Translations under genes and position numbers: made by a program
The notes under the pieces: generated by a model
What the model saw: only the letters and a program-made list of their open reading frames with translations
Databases searched by the model: none
What the model was told of the DNA's origin: nothing
Shown here: one piece after another, positions 17,873-27,266 of the stretch
How positions within the stretch are numbered: the first letter of the stretch is position 1
Layout: each line of letters opens with the position of its first letter
NCBI GenBank assembly: GCA_039919885.1
Contig: JBDSEV010000057.1
Coordinates: 95,279-159,278, forward strand
Direction of reading: 5' to 3'
DNA length: 64,000 nt
Source of the DNA: JACMLD01 sp039919885
Lineage (GTDB): Bacteria; Bacteroidota; Bacteroidia; Chitinophagales; Chitinophagaceae

Positions 17873-18397
17873 TTATTTCAATACAAAAGAGTTGAGTATC
17901 GATTCTCCGGTGGAACGGAAAGATTCAAATTTATTTTCTTCGGTGGTTAGTGTAATGACGTAAGCTTTTGTGCGGGCAATAAAATAATATTGCTCAAACT
18001 TCAGGCGAAAACCATTACTGGCGGCTGTATAAATTATTTTCTGGTATACGTTTTTTCCTTTTGAAATGGTGGAAGAGGTTTCTATTTTACCGTCCTGTGC
18101 CATTGTTTTTATCTGTTTGGTAGAAAGATCGGTGAACGCGGCAAGATTAAGGTTCCGGCCGGCCAGGTTTTGTACCATCACGTTCACATTGTCCCTAAAC
18201 CTGTCGGTCGCATTTTCCAGCATAGAAAAAATCACCAGGTCGGTGCCCATTTGTTTTGCACTGTCAATCGTCCACCCGGCAGGTGCCTGTATACTGTAAT
18301 CCAATCTTGCAATCGTTATCGGTTTTTGTGCGCGCATTGGATGCGCAACGAGCAAGCAAAAGAATGCAATGAGGTTGAAGTGTGCAAAAATTTTCAT
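17873..18397 (-). CDS. Secreted PsbP/DcrB-like small protein
   Basis: A 174-aa exported protein: signal peptide 1-23 (LIAFFCLLVAHPMRAQ), then a single domain of about 150 residues resembling the PsbP/MOG1/DcrB-like fold. It opens YSIQAPAGWTIDS (the 'YSIxxPxGW' start), has a central FRDNVNVMVQNL strand and ends ESFRSTGESILNSFVLK, where such proteins often end 'F..i..sF'. The biochemical role of these proteins in Bacteroidota is unknown. It lies 56 nt downstream of the VIT1 transporter gene, on the same strand, and could be cotranscribed with it. Fold assignment is by pattern only. Confidence 0.75.
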   Translation of the reverse strand: MKIFAHFNLIAFFCLLVAHPMRAQKPITIARLDYSIQAPAGWTIDSAKQMGTDLVIFSMLENATDRFRDNVNVMVQNLAGRNLNLAAFTDLSTKQIKTMAQDGKIETSSTISKGKNVYQKIIYTAASNGFRLKFEQYYFIARTKAYVITLTTEENKFESFRSTGESILNSFVLK

Positions 18398-18453
18398 ATT
18401 AGTACAGACGGTTTAATTACGAACGATTAAAGAAAATTTATTATAGGGATGCA

Positions 18454-19158
18454 TTAACCCGCTATCAGTTTGGCAATACCAAATGCGCATGCGGCGGCCG
18501 CAGCACCGATAAAAGTAACCCGCAAAGCCCCGGCCCATGGATTCACACCCGTTAGTTTGCTTTTAAAAAATCCGAATATAAAAAGACAGCAAAGTGTTAT
18601 AGCTGCAGAAATCTTCAGCCCGGTCAATCCATCGGATACAAAAAAATACGGGCTCAGAGGTATGATGCCACCAATGATATAGGATACACCAATATTGAAA
18701 GCACTTTTCGCCGCGCGTTTTGGATCTGGCTTATCGAGTCCCAGTTCGTATTTCATCATAAAATTAACCCAGGTGGTTTTGTCTTTGGTCATTTCTTCCA
18801 CCGCCTGCAGCTGCACGTCTTCGCTCAAGCCCAGCTGTTGAAAAAACATCCTTACTTCTTCTTTCTCTTTATCGGGTACCAATGCCACTTCTTCATATTC
18901 CCTTTTCAATTCGCTGTTGTAATGGTCTATTTCTGTTTTGCCGGCCAGGTAGCCGCCCAGGCCCATGGCGATGGCGCCTGCTGCAATTTCCGCAACCCCG
19001 GCAATGATAATGAGGTGGGTGGTACTAACGGCACCGCTGAGCCCGGCGGCCAGTGCAAAGGGTACGGTGAGCCCATCGCTCATGCCTATCACAATGTCTC
19101 TTAGCAGGTCGGAGCTTTCCAAATGATCTTCAATATGCGCGTGCGTGTGGTTATCCAA
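18454..19158 (-). CDS. VIT1/CCC1-family divalent metal transporter
   Basis: A 234-aa membrane protein. The family signature lies at residues 16-60 (SDLLRDIVIGMSDGLTVPFALAAGLSGAV), followed by IAGVAEIAAGAIAMGLGGYLAGKTE and a hydrophilic Glu-rich insert (about 85-140; REYEEVALVPDKEKEEVRMFF), which in this family is the cytoplasmic metal-binding helix bundle. Three more membrane segments follow (SYIIGGIIPLSPYF, ITLCCLFIFGFF, FIGAAAAACAFGIA). Known members move Fe2+ or Mn2+ with protons. The His-rich start (HTHAHIEDH) could also bind metal. No metal regulator or storage protein is adjacent. Confidence 0.9.
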   Translation of the reverse strand: MDNHTHAHIEDHLESSDLLRDIVIGMSDGLTVPFALAAGLSGAVSTTHLIIIAGVAEIAAGAIAMGLGGYLAGKTEIDHYNSELKREYEEVALVPDKEKEEVRMFFQQLGLSEDVQLQAVEEMTKDKTTWVNFMMKYELGLDKPDPKRAAKSAFNIGVSYIIGGIIPLSPYFFVSDGLTGLKISAAITLCCLFIFGFFKSKLTGVNPWAGALRVTFIGAAAAACAFGIAKLIAG

Positions 19159-19218
19159 TGCGTGTGCGGTTGAATGGAATAATAAATGTTACCATGCAAG
19201 ATAAGAAAATAGCGAGCA

Positions 19219-22200
19219 TTACCGGATCAATACCAATGCACCCTTTTCCAGTTTTGGCGCGCCGCCCGCAAATTGGTATTTGCAATACCACACAAAGGTG
19301 GCGGATGATTGCGGCTTTCCTTTGTACACACCATCCCATCCTTTTTTACAATCAGTGGTGGTAAATACCTGTTCGCCAAAACGGTTGTAAATAAATAACT
19401 GGAATTTTTCCGGCATGGTGTAAACAACCGGCTTATAAGTATCGTTGTAGCTGTTTTTATCCGGAGTAAAAGCATTCGGGAAGTAAATGCCGGAACCACA
19501 TTGCTTGCCCGCCATCACGGTGATGCTATCCCGTGCAACACATCCGTCTGCACTGGTTACCTGCAGCCAATAATTGCCGGCGGCGTTTATGTTTACCGAG
19601 GGCGCTGTACTGCTATTCGACCACTTGTAGGCGGACCAGTTGCTGTTGGCTTTTAATTCCAACATTTTGCCATTGCAAATTTCTGCAGTGGCATTTAGAA
19701 AGTTTGCTGGTAATGGGTAGATGTTTTTTATTATAGCTGTATCAACGGAGGTACAACCGTTGATGGCTTCTGCGCGTAGCCAGTAGATGCCCTTTCGCGT
19801 TGCCGTATACGTGCTGTTGCCGGATCCGTCCTGCCACAAATATTTACTGAATCCTGCTGGTGCCGTTAGTAACAAGCTGTCGCCCGCGCAAAAACTAGTA
19901 TCACTACCAATATTTATCTGCGGCGATTTCTTTACCGTAATGCGGATACTGTCTATTACGGTGCAGCCGCTGTCTACCTGGGCTACCACGATGTAGGTAG
20001 TGTCTACGGATGGCCAGACTTTTATAATGGCGCCTTTGACGTTGTTGATATTGTAATTGGTTGCCCAGGAATAAGCGGAAAGACTGCCGGGTGCAAGAAT
20101 GGTCAGTGTGTCGCTGTTGCATTTTTGAAGATCGGGGCCCAGTTCAAATGGAATTACGGGCGCCAGTGCAAGCACAACGGTATCTGCATACACAACACCG
20201 CAGTAATCGGTGGCGCGTACAAAATATTGGCCGGGGTTGTACGCTGTAAGTGAAGCATCTTCGGATCCGTCGTTCCATAAATAAGTTTTGAAACCTGGCC
20301 CGGCGTTTAATTGTATGCTGCTGAAGACACACAGCTGCCTGTCGGCACCAAGATTGATAGCCCCAGGTGTCTGCAGGACGTTTATAAAGATGCTGTCTGT
20401 AAAAACCTTACAACCGGTGTTGATGCTGCTGTACAATTTAACCCCGCCGGCTTTTGTAAAATTAATTTGTATGGTTGAATCGTTGGTATGCGTTATTGTT
20501 CCGTAACTGTTATCGGATAGCACAAACGAAGGTACCGCCGGGCAGCCGGGGTTGCGTTTGAGGGTGTATTGCTGCGTGGTGGTAATGCTGCAAACGGTAT
20601 CGGCACCCAACAACGAAATACTACTGCAGGCTGCACAGGTATCTGCCGGAATTACCACCGAGTCACAGGCTACATACTGGCAGGAAGTGCCGGGGGTTAC
20701 GATTACCGGTGTAGCCACGTGGTCGTTTTTTGTTTGCACCTGGATGGCCCTGCCCGAAAAAGCAAGCGGACTGCTGTTGTATTGTGCAGCCGATACCTGC
20801 ACATCCGCGTTTGTTGAAGGACAACTGCCTGCATTTCCCGCGCTGTTCACTTTCATTACAAAAGTTTGAATGGCCGGTGCGGTGGCTTCAACAGAAAAGC
20901 CTGCTGCCCATATATTGTTGCCGGCATCTGCGTATACCGTATTTAGCCAGCCATTCGGTTTGTTGTATTTCTTCGTCCATACTACCCCGGTAGCAGGGTT
21001 TATCTCCTGTAAAATATAATCGTAGTAAGTGCCGCCAAACATACCGGTTGTTTGGCTGATGATATGCCCGTCGGGTTTTACCATGCTGGACGCTGCACCG
21101 GTTTCTTTTGCAAGGCCAAAAGGCCGGATGTATTTTGAATAAGTAAGTTTACCATTGCCGTCTGTTTTAATGAACACGTGGTCTGTAAAAAGGCCGCCGC
21201 CGCCAGAGGCCCGCAATCCATTTACATAATAGCCGCCCGCAATGGTTTGTACATCAAGAAAATTCTCATTGGCAGATTGGTAGCTGTTAGCCCATACAAC
21301 ATTGCCGGTAGATTTTTCAACCTGTAACAAAATGCCGGCGTTGCCATTTGGTAAAGATTTATTACCGCAAATTACCAGGTAACTGTTATCTTCTGTTAAC
21401 CCGTTGCCATTTTCAAAACTACCGGCATCATAAGTTTTTATCCATTGCAGGCTGCCGCTTCCATCCAGTTTTGCGGCGAGGATATCTGTTGTAGAGCCGG
21501 TTACGCCTGTTAGCGTAACGGTACCGGTAAAATAGTAATTACCGTCAGCCGATGCCACAATATCGAATCCGTCATTGTCAGATGCAGATGGCATTGCCAG
21601 CTGCCTGCTCCAGGTAACGGCACCTGCTGGATCTGTTTTTACGATAAATGTTTGCCCGCCGTTCACATTGCCCGCATTGGAAATATTACCAATGGCAATG
21701 TATCCACCGTCGGGGGTGGTTCTTATTCTCCGGAAGTTAGTATTGTTAGTGCCATAATGGTTCATCCATTGCGCATTGCCCGCTGCATCCAGTTTTAGAA
21801 TAGCACCGTTGATGTTGATGCTGCTGCCGCCATTTGTTATAATCCTTTCGGCAAGGACGGTCCCGCCATCCGGGGTAGAATGCATGTGCAGCGCGCTGCT
21901 ATTAAGGCCTGCTCCGTAATTTTTCTGGAACTGGTATTGTGCGTTGCCGCATTTATCGCCCACATATACCAGGCTGTTTTTTACGGCAAGGCAACTACCA
22001 TTGCCGGCCACCAGTTGAACCGTGTAAGCGCCCGGGGTAGTAAATGTGTATATCAGTGTTGGGCCGCTGCCTGCAACTACACCGTTAACCAGCCACTGAA
22101 AACTACTGGCACCGGTGCTGGTGCTCACAAAATTCATTGGTATATTAATAAGTGTGGCGGTGCCGGCAGGCGGAGTAAAATCCGCAATAACTGCACAGGT

Positions 22201-23688
22201 GTAATTAACCGTATCCGTAAATGATTGCTGGCAGTTCACCGGCGTATTTTTTGCGACCAGTTTGATGATGTATTGTCCTGCTGTTGAAGAAGTGTATGAA
22301 AAATTTATGGCGGTGCTGACAGCGGTGCCGTTTACCTGCCACTCGTAATCGGTTGCGCCGGTGCTGGTATTGGTAAAATTAATATTGCTGCCTGCGGCGA
22401 TACTGGTGGCAGATTTGGTAAAACCCGCAACTGCCCCGCAGACCACCGTCAGCGTATTGGTCATTACTGCATCATCACACAGTTGACTACCGGATTTTGC
22501 AATTAGTTTGATTGAATAAATACCTGTAAGCGGAAAAGTATAGGTAAAATTTATTGTAGTGGTTTGCAACACGCCGTTGACATACCATTCATAACTGGCA
22601 GCATTAACCGAAGCATTGGTAAATGTATAACTGCTGCCGGCATAAAATGGCACAGGGGGCTGGTTAAAACTGGCCGTCACCAGGGCAGGGCAGGGGTTCA
22701 TGCAAGATTTGCAGGCCAGCAGGCTTTTGCGTACATTTTGAATGTACCAGTTCATGCGGTCTGCCTGCCCCTGTGTAAATACCTTCATGCAATTAAAATT
22801 GCCATAGTCCATATAATCCTGTGTAAGATCATTTTGGTCGGTTGCAAAACCAGAAAGCACATCGGTGGTACAACTGTTTACAGAAGAGGAACAGGAAATG
22901 CCGGCAGTGGATTGATCGGGGGGTGTGTCGCAAACCTTGTCGCCGTCGGAGGTGCAATCATTGTTGGTGCAAGCGCCTTCAAACGTATGGTACAGGCCAA
23001 GATAATGGCCCATTTCATGGGTTATCACCACATCGTTGGAAAGGGATCCGCCAAAGTATCCTGCTTCTTCAATAATGCCATCCAGTCCGGTGCCGTGGGC
23101 CGAAGGCAGGTAAGCATATCCCACTACAGATCCGGGAATGCTTTTTACGAGCCAGATATTGATATAGCAAAGTGGGTTCCAGCGATTGATGTTTTTTATT
23201 TGTTGATCATCCGAATAATAATTCGCGCCGCCCATCACCGTGTTAGCAGATACATCGCGCGTAATACCGTTGGTTGGATTATTTGACGGATCGCGCTGCG
23301 CCATGCAAAACTGTATCTGCGTGGGCACACCGTCTGAAGGATCATAGTATCCGGTATTGGCAAATGCTTCGTTTAGATGTTGTATGCCCTGGAACACCTG
23401 CGCATCACTGATGTTTTCTGAACCGTTGTTGTGAATGATGTGTACTACTACCGGTAGTGTTACAATGCCGGTTGTCCGCTGTGTCTTTAGTGTGCCGGAC
23501 TGAATGGCGCGGTTGCGTTCGGCGAGTTGGTGCTCTATTTCATTATTAATTTGCCTGTATTCCGGGTGCGTTGCATAAAAATGCTGCATGACGTCTTGCT
23601 GACCGCAGGATGTGGCAGGAACGGTCTGCGCGAGACCCGTTACGCAAAACACACAAAGGATAAGCAGCAGTTTCAGGCGGTGCAGCAT
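19219..23688 (-). CDS. Giant secreted M43 metalloprotease with PKD/Ig-like repeats and T9SS type B sorting domain
   Basis: A 1489-aa exported protein. Signal peptide 1-20; M43 (pappalysin-like) zinc protease at about 60-330 with the full motif HEMGHYLGLYH (His224, Glu225, His228, His234). Three PKD-like repeats (about 340-590) each carry a 'YEWxVNG' core. Residues about 600-950 have repeats such as TPDGGTVLAERI and TPDGGYIAIGNI that read like a beta propeller. Ig-like repeats follow (about 1090-1400; YLWNDGSED, YLWQDGSGN, YKWSNSSTA). The last 85 residues (FPNAFTPDKNSYNDTYKP to LEKGALVLIR) are the gliding-motility-type C-terminal domain used by the type IX system. It likely acts outside the cell on protein. 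The Met-turn region is present but less certain. Confidence 0.92.
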   Translation of the reverse strand: MLHRLKLLLILCVFCVTGLAQTVPATSCGQQDVMQHFYATHPEYRQINNEIEHQLAERNRAIQSGTLKTQRTTGIVTLPVVVHIIHNNGSENISDAQVFQGIQHLNEAFANTGYYDPSDGVPTQIQFCMAQRDPSNNPTNGITRDVSANTVMGGANYYSDDQQIKNINRWNPLCYINIWLVKSIPGSVVGYAYLPSAHGTGLDGIIEEAGYFGGSLSNDVVITHEMGHYLGLYHTFEGACTNNDCTSDGDKVCDTPPDQSTAGISCSSSVNSCTTDVLSGFATDQNDLTQDYMDYGNFNCMKVFTQGQADRMNWYIQNVRKSLLACKSCMNPCPALVTASFNQPPVPFYAGSSYTFTNASVNAASYEWYVNGVLQTTTINFTYTFPLTGIYSIKLIAKSGSQLCDDAVMTNTLTVVCGAVAGFTKSATSIAAGSNINFTNTSTGATDYEWQVNGTAVSTAINFSYTSSTAGQYIIKLVAKNTPVNCQQSFTDTVNYTCAVIADFTPPAGTATLINIPMNFVSTSTGASSFQWLVNGVVAGSGPTLIYTFTTPGAYTVQLVAGNGSCLAVKNSLVYVGDKCGNAQYQFQKNYGAGLNSSALHMHSTPDGGTVLAERIITNGGSSININGAILKLDAAGNAQWMNHYGTNNTNFRRIRTTPDGGYIAIGNISNAGNVNGGQTFIVKTDPAGAVTWSRQLAMPSASDNDGFDIVASADGNYYFTGTVTLTGVTGSTTDILAAKLDGSGSLQWIKTYDAGSFENGNGLTEDNSYLVICGNKSLPNGNAGILLQVEKSTGNVVWANSYQSANENFLDVQTIAGGYYVNGLRASGGGGLFTDHVFIKTDGNGKLTYSKYIRPFGLAKETGAASSMVKPDGHIISQTTGMFGGTYYDYILQEINPATGVVWTKKYNKPNGWLNTVYADAGNNIWAAGFSVEATAPAIQTFVMKVNSAGNAGSCPSTNADVQVSAAQYNSSPLAFSGRAIQVQTKNDHVATPVIVTPGTSCQYVACDSVVIPADTCAACSSISLLGADTVCSITTTQQYTLKRNPGCPAVPSFVLSDNSYGTITHTNDSTIQINFTKAGGVKLYSSINTGCKVFTDSIFINVLQTPGAINLGADRQLCVFSSIQLNAGPGFKTYLWNDGSEDASLTAYNPGQYFVRATDYCGVVYADTVVLALAPVIPFELGPDLQKCNSDTLTILAPGSLSAYSWATNYNINNVKGAIIKVWPSVDTTYIVVAQVDSGCTVIDSIRITVKKSPQINIGSDTSFCAGDSLLLTAPAGFSKYLWQDGSGNSTYTATRKGIYWLRAEAINGCTSVDTAIIKNIYPLPANFLNATAEICNGKMLELKANSNWSAYKWSNSSTAPSVNINAAGNYWLQVTSADGCVARDSITVMAGKQCGSGIYFPNAFTPDKNSYNDTYKPVVYTMPEKFQLFIYNRFGEQVFTTTDCKKGWDGVYKGKPQSSATFVWYCKYQFAGGAPKLEKGALVLIR

Positions 23689-23925
23689 AGTAAGACAAAA
23701 ATCTTTGATATTGGATGTATACGATCGTTTAGGTATGCGGGTTGGACGTCAGAAATGCCTGGCAAACAACTATATTCCTTGCTACGCGAGACGGCAATAA
23801 AGCCATCTATAACAAACACTTTTATGACAGCTGAATTGCCGGTTTAAACGCATGCATCGTCAAAATGCCATTTGATTTTTACGTTGCTGTCTTGCGTTTA
23901 ATCAATGCCCACAGTTTGCGCTCTA

Positions 23926-25158
23926 TCATAAACGCTCAAGGCTGCTTTTAATTATGCTTATACAGTCTGTTATTTGCTCTTTATTTATAACGAGCGGTGG
24001 TGCAAAGCGTATTTTGTCGCCATGGGTAGGCTTGGCCAATAATCCGCTGTCTTTTAAACTGATACAAAGATTCCAGGCGGCGTCTTTGTTGCTGTTTTCA
24101 ATTACAACCGCGTTTAACAAGCCCCTGCCGCGGATTATTTTTATGAAGGGGGAATGCAATGCCGCCAGTCCGTCTCTCAGGAGCTGCCCCATCTCGCCCG
24201 CGTTCCGGGCCATTTCCTCATCTTTTAGAACTTGTAGGGCAACGATGGCTGTTTTACATGCCAGCGGGTTGCCGCCGTACGTAGAGCCATGTTCGCCAGG
24301 TTGGATAGTCATCATAACAGCATCATCGGCAAGCACTACGCTCACGGGCAGTACGCCTCCGCTCAATGCTTTTCCGAGAATTAATACATCGGGACGTACA
24401 TTTTCATGATCACAGGCCAGCATTTCACCGGTCCGGCAAAGCCCTGTTTGTATTTCGTCTGCAATGAATAGGACATTTGCATCTGTACAATATTGTTTTG
24501 CTTTGGATAGATAGCCATCGTCGGGTACCACTACACCGGCTTCACCCTGTATGGGTTCCACCAGGAAACCGGCAACGTTTTTATCCTGCAACGCCAGGGC
24601 CAGTGCGTTCAAATCGTTGAACGGAATGATTTCAAAACCCGGCATAAAAGGCCCAAAGCGATCATACGAGGAAGGGTCTGTACTAAAAGAAATAACGGTA
24701 CTGGTGCGGCCGTGAAAATTGTTTGCACAAACAATGATCTTCGCTTTATTTTCGTCGATGCCTTTTACGGCGTATCCCCAGCGGCGCGCCAGTTTAATAG
24801 CCGTCTCCACTGCTTCTACACCGGTATTCATCGGCAGTACTTTATCATAACCAAAATAAGCCGTAATGTATTGCGAAAATTCGCCCAGCGCATCACTGTG
24901 AAATGCCCTGGACGTTAACGTTAGTTGCCGGGCCTGTTCAATAAAAGCTGCGATAATGCGGGGGTGACAATGACCCTGGTTGACTGCAGAATAGCCACTT
25001 AAAAAGTCATAATATCTTTTGCCATCCACGTCCCACACAAATACGCCTTCCCCGCGATGAAGTACCACGGGAAGGGGATGGTAATTGTGTGCACTGTATT
25101 TGTTTTCCAGTTCAAGGTATTGTTGTGTAGCCGCGCTGATTGCAAGAGCCGTGTCCAT
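23926..25158 (-). CDS. rocD: Ornithine aminotransferase
   Basis: A 410-aa class III PLP aminotransferase that converts L-ornithine and 2-oxoglutarate to glutamate semialdehyde and glutamate. Hallmarks in order: HNYHPLPVVLHRGEGVFVWD and FLSGYSAVNQGHCHP, MNTGVEAVETAIKLARRW (PLP phosphate site), FHGRT, LVEPIQGEAGV, ADEIQTGLCRTG, and the Schiff-base Lys in LILGKALSGG. The SAVNQGH stretch and overall length fit ornithine aminotransferase rather than acetylornithine aminotransferase. The start at 25158 gives the usual short N-terminus. It stands alone; upstream of it is an extragenic repeat array. Confidence 0.95.
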   Translation of the reverse strand: MDTALAISAATQQYLELENKYSAHNYHPLPVVLHRGEGVFVWDVDGKRYYDFLSGYSAVNQGHCHPRIIAAFIEQARQLTLTSRAFHSDALGEFSQYITAYFGYDKVLPMNTGVEAVETAIKLARRWGYAVKGIDENKAKIIVCANNFHGRTSTVISFSTDPSSYDRFGPFMPGFEIIPFNDLNALALALQDKNVAGFLVEPIQGEAGVVVPDDGYLSKAKQYCTDANVLFIADEIQTGLCRTGEMLACDHENVRPDVLILGKALSGGVLPVSVVLADDAVMMTIQPGEHGSTYGGNPLACKTAIVALQVLKDEEMARNAGEMGQLLRDGLAALHSPFIKIIRGRGLLNAVVIENSNKDAAWNLCISLKDSGLLAKPTHGDKIRFAPPLVINKEQITDCISIIKSSLERL

Positions 25159-25355
25159 ATATGTTCAATTAATAAAGTAATAAAAGCGATAGTGAAAATG
25201 GTAAACTGCCCGGTAAAATGCCGGGTAATACGGGGTGCACACCTAGTGATTGAGCAAATCAAGGTTGCGGCGGAGAAAATATGTGAGGTGCGTGCTGATA
25301 AGAATGATTTGACGCAAGATAGGGAAAAAAGTGGAACGTGCTGCCTACTCCTGCT

Positions 25356-25660
25356 GCTACCAAAATACCGCGCCGCCGGGGCTTGAATACACGTTTGATT
25401 CGCTGATGCTACCAAACTGTCGCCCCGCCGGGGCTGTGATTTGATTAAGCGAGGCCAATGCCTGTTTTGAACTAATTGGAATGTGTGCAGATACGAATGC
25501 GAAGCGCTTTGGGTAACGACGAAGGCCCGTAGGGCTGAAATTTTGGTAGCAGCAATGCGCATGGCAATTCATCGAGCCCCATCGGGGCGGCATTTTAATC
25601 GACGCCGGGATGAAATACGTTTCGAATCGATGCTACCAAAATACCGCGCCGTTATGGCTG
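25356..25660. repeat. Array of extragenic palindromic repeats; note on 25159-25790
   Basis: The 630-bp gap between rocD and the VOC gene has no convincing gene. It holds a mosaic of short repeats: GCTACCAAAATACCGCGCCG at 25356 and again at 25632, a variant GCTACCAAACTGTCGCC at 25408, and an inverted copy ending TTTTGGTAGC at 25550. Most are joined to GC-rich palindromes, GCCCCGCCGGGGC (25422-25434), GGCCCGTAGGGCT (25524-25536) and GCCCCATCGGGGC (25576-25588). The pattern resembles dispersed REP-like elements of Bacteroidota genomes. ORFs drawn through it are artefacts. A small CCCGG/CCGGG hairpin (25209-25225) lies closer to rocD. Confidence 0.75.
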
Positions 25661-25719
25661 TCATTTCATACATTACGGGCACTTGGTCGCAGTGATATAC
25701 CAGGATCGTTCAGTACCAT

Positions 25720-25727
25720 TACCTTTG
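25720..25727 (+). promoter_or_regulatory. -7 box of the VOC gene
   Basis: TACCTTTG is a perfect TAnnTTTG match, 63 nt upstream of the ATG at 25791. It rules against the upstream in-frame start at 25683. No clear -33 box is seen. Confidence 0.5.
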
Positions 25728-25790
25728 ACGCGAATAAACGCATCGAAAAAAATTATCACCACCCATACGAAAGTCAATCAAAATAATATC

Positions 25791-26279
25791 ATGGACTATA
25801 TTGTTCCGGCGCAGACACGCATTGGCCATGTGCATTTAAAAGTGGCGGATATTGAGCGTTCCCTGAAATTTTACCGCGATTTGCTGGGCTTCCAGGAGAT
25901 GCAGTGGTATGGTGACAGCGCGGTTTTTATTTCCGCTGGGGGCTACCACCACCACATTGGTCTTAACACCTGGTACAGCAAGCATGGTTCCCCGGCACCG
26001 GCGACAGCTCCAGGTTTATTTCATACCGCTATCCTGTATCCGACGCGCAAAGATTTAGCCGTTATTTTAAAAAGACTGGTGGATGCCACCTACCCCATCA
26101 GCGGCGCTTCTGATCATGGTGTTTCCGAGGCCATTTACCTGGACGATCCGGATAAAAATGGCGTAGAACTTTATTGGGACAGGCCCAAAAAAGATTGGCC
26201 TGTTGATGACGCCGGTCATTTGTTGATGGGATCAGACGTACTAGATATGGCAGATCTGCTGAAAGAAATTGAACGCTGA
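25791..26279 (+). CDS. VOC-superfamily (glyoxalase/extradiol dioxygenase-like) protein
   Basis: A 162-aa single-module VOC protein. It opens with a metal ligand in RIGHVHLKVADIERSLKFYRDLLGF; GGYHHHIGLNTWY and PGLFHTAILYP carry the further His ligands, and the domain ends ASDHGVSEAIYLDDPDKNGVELYWDRP, the classic catechol-dioxygenase/glyoxalase ending with a Glu ligand. I use the ATG at 25791 because the -7 promoter box lies between it and the earlier in-frame ATG, and because residues before it are not family-like. The substrate is unknown. It is convergent with the rhomboid gene. Confidence 0.88.
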   Translation: MDYIVPAQTRIGHVHLKVADIERSLKFYRDLLGFQEMQWYGDSAVFISAGGYHHHIGLNTWYSKHGSPAPATAPGLFHTAILYPTRKDLAVILKRLVDATYPISGASDHGVSEAIYLDDPDKNGVELYWDRPKKDWPVDDAGHLLMGSDVLDMADLLKEIER

Positions 26280-26381
26280 TTTTTTAGATGCAATAGCGAT
26301 AGTCAGGGTGAAATGATTGTTGATGAGAAATTAAGCGGCATTCGGCACTTCTGATCAACGTTTGGGTTTTTAATCCAAATG

Positions 26382-27200
26382 CTATTTGCGCGAATACGCT
26401 TCCAGCGATTCACGCTCCCTGCGCGAAAGACTGCGGATACCCTGCTGATTGATTTTATCCAGTATGCGATCCACTTCCTGCTCGCTGTTGCGCTTTTTTG
26501 CATTGTAGCGATCGTCCGTTGTATAATTGTACCGGTGGGTAAACCAATAATTATCTACAAACAGCAACTGCGGCCGCGTGATGATGATTATCATGAATGC
26601 AATGGTGGGCAGAAACATTAAAATTACCGGAATGGTGTTTTCACTTAGTGCAGCAGGTTTAAAGGCAATAGCGATAAGCATGCCTACCAACGCGCCACCC
26701 AAATGTGATTCGTGACCGATATTGTCTTTCCGGGAACGTATGCCGTAGATGGAATATAAAATGAATGCCAGTCCGAAAACCCAGCCGGGTAGAAAGAAAA
26801 CCTGCAAACCTGGAAAAACTGCGATAGACGCAAAGATGACACCGTTGATGGCGCCGGAAGACCCCACGGACGAATAAGAAGGATTTTTTCTATGGATAAG
26901 CAGGGCCACCAGGTTGCCACCGACCAGGCTGGCAAAATAAAGCACCAGAAATTTTAAGGAACCAAAGGAACTTTCCAGCTGGAAACTAAAGAACAACAGC
27001 GAAAGCATATTAAACAGGAGGTGCTGTAAGTTAACATGTACAAAGCCAGAAGTTAGCAGTCTTTTATAATCGCGAAACAGCAGTATTTTCTCTACTTGAA
27101 ACTCAAGACTTGCATAAAAATTACTGCTCTTAAAACCCTTGTAAGATATAAAGCTGGTAGCAGCTATTATAAGAATACTTACAATCCCCGAAATTCCCAT
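26382..27200 (-). CDS. Rhomboid-family intramembrane serine protease
   Basis: A 272-aa membrane protease with about six transmembrane segments and a charged C-terminal tail (RDEDRYNAKKRNSEQEVDRILDK-like, ending RSLSRRERESLEAYSRK). The catalytic Ser115 sits in VGSSGAINGV (GxSG) and the catalytic His166 in GHESHLGGALVGM. The HVNLQHLLFNMLSLLFF loop (HxxxN-type motif in the early helices) is also present. Rhomboids cut membrane proteins within the bilayer; the target is unknown. The C-terminal Arg/Glu-rich helix is common in Bacteroidota rhomboids. It is upstream of nothing on its strand except intergenic DNA and is probably monocistronic or the end of the ispE unit. Confidence 0.93.
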   Translation of the reverse strand: MGISGIVSILIIAATSFISYKGFKSSNFYASLEFQVEKILLFRDYKRLLTSGFVHVNLQHLLFNMLSLLFFSFQLESSFGSLKFLVLYFASLVGGNLVALLIHRKNPSYSSVGSSGAINGVIFASIAVFPGLQVFFLPGWVFGLAFILYSIYGIRSRKDNIGHESHLGGALVGMLIAIAFKPAALSENTIPVILMFLPTIAFMIIIITRPQLLFVDNYWFTHRYNYTTDDRYNAKKRNSEQEVDRILDKINQQGIRSLSRRERESLEAYSRK

Positions 27201-27266
27201 ACGGTACTGCTTTTTATAAAAAAAAGTTTATCTGATAACCTGATTACCAAATTTAATGAAAAATGT

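Noticed and set aside
22564..23286. 240-codon + strand frame
   Set aside because: Antisense to the M43 protease coding region, where the sense frame holds the zinc motif and continuous domains; the long open frame comes from codon bias.
24999..25562. 187-codon - strand frame crossing rocD start and the repeat array
   Set aside because: It runs through rocD in another frame and through palindromic repeats, which create open frames by chance.
25356..25660. Palindromic repeats considered as CRISPR
   Set aside because: Repeat spacing is irregular, orientation varies, and no cas genes are near.
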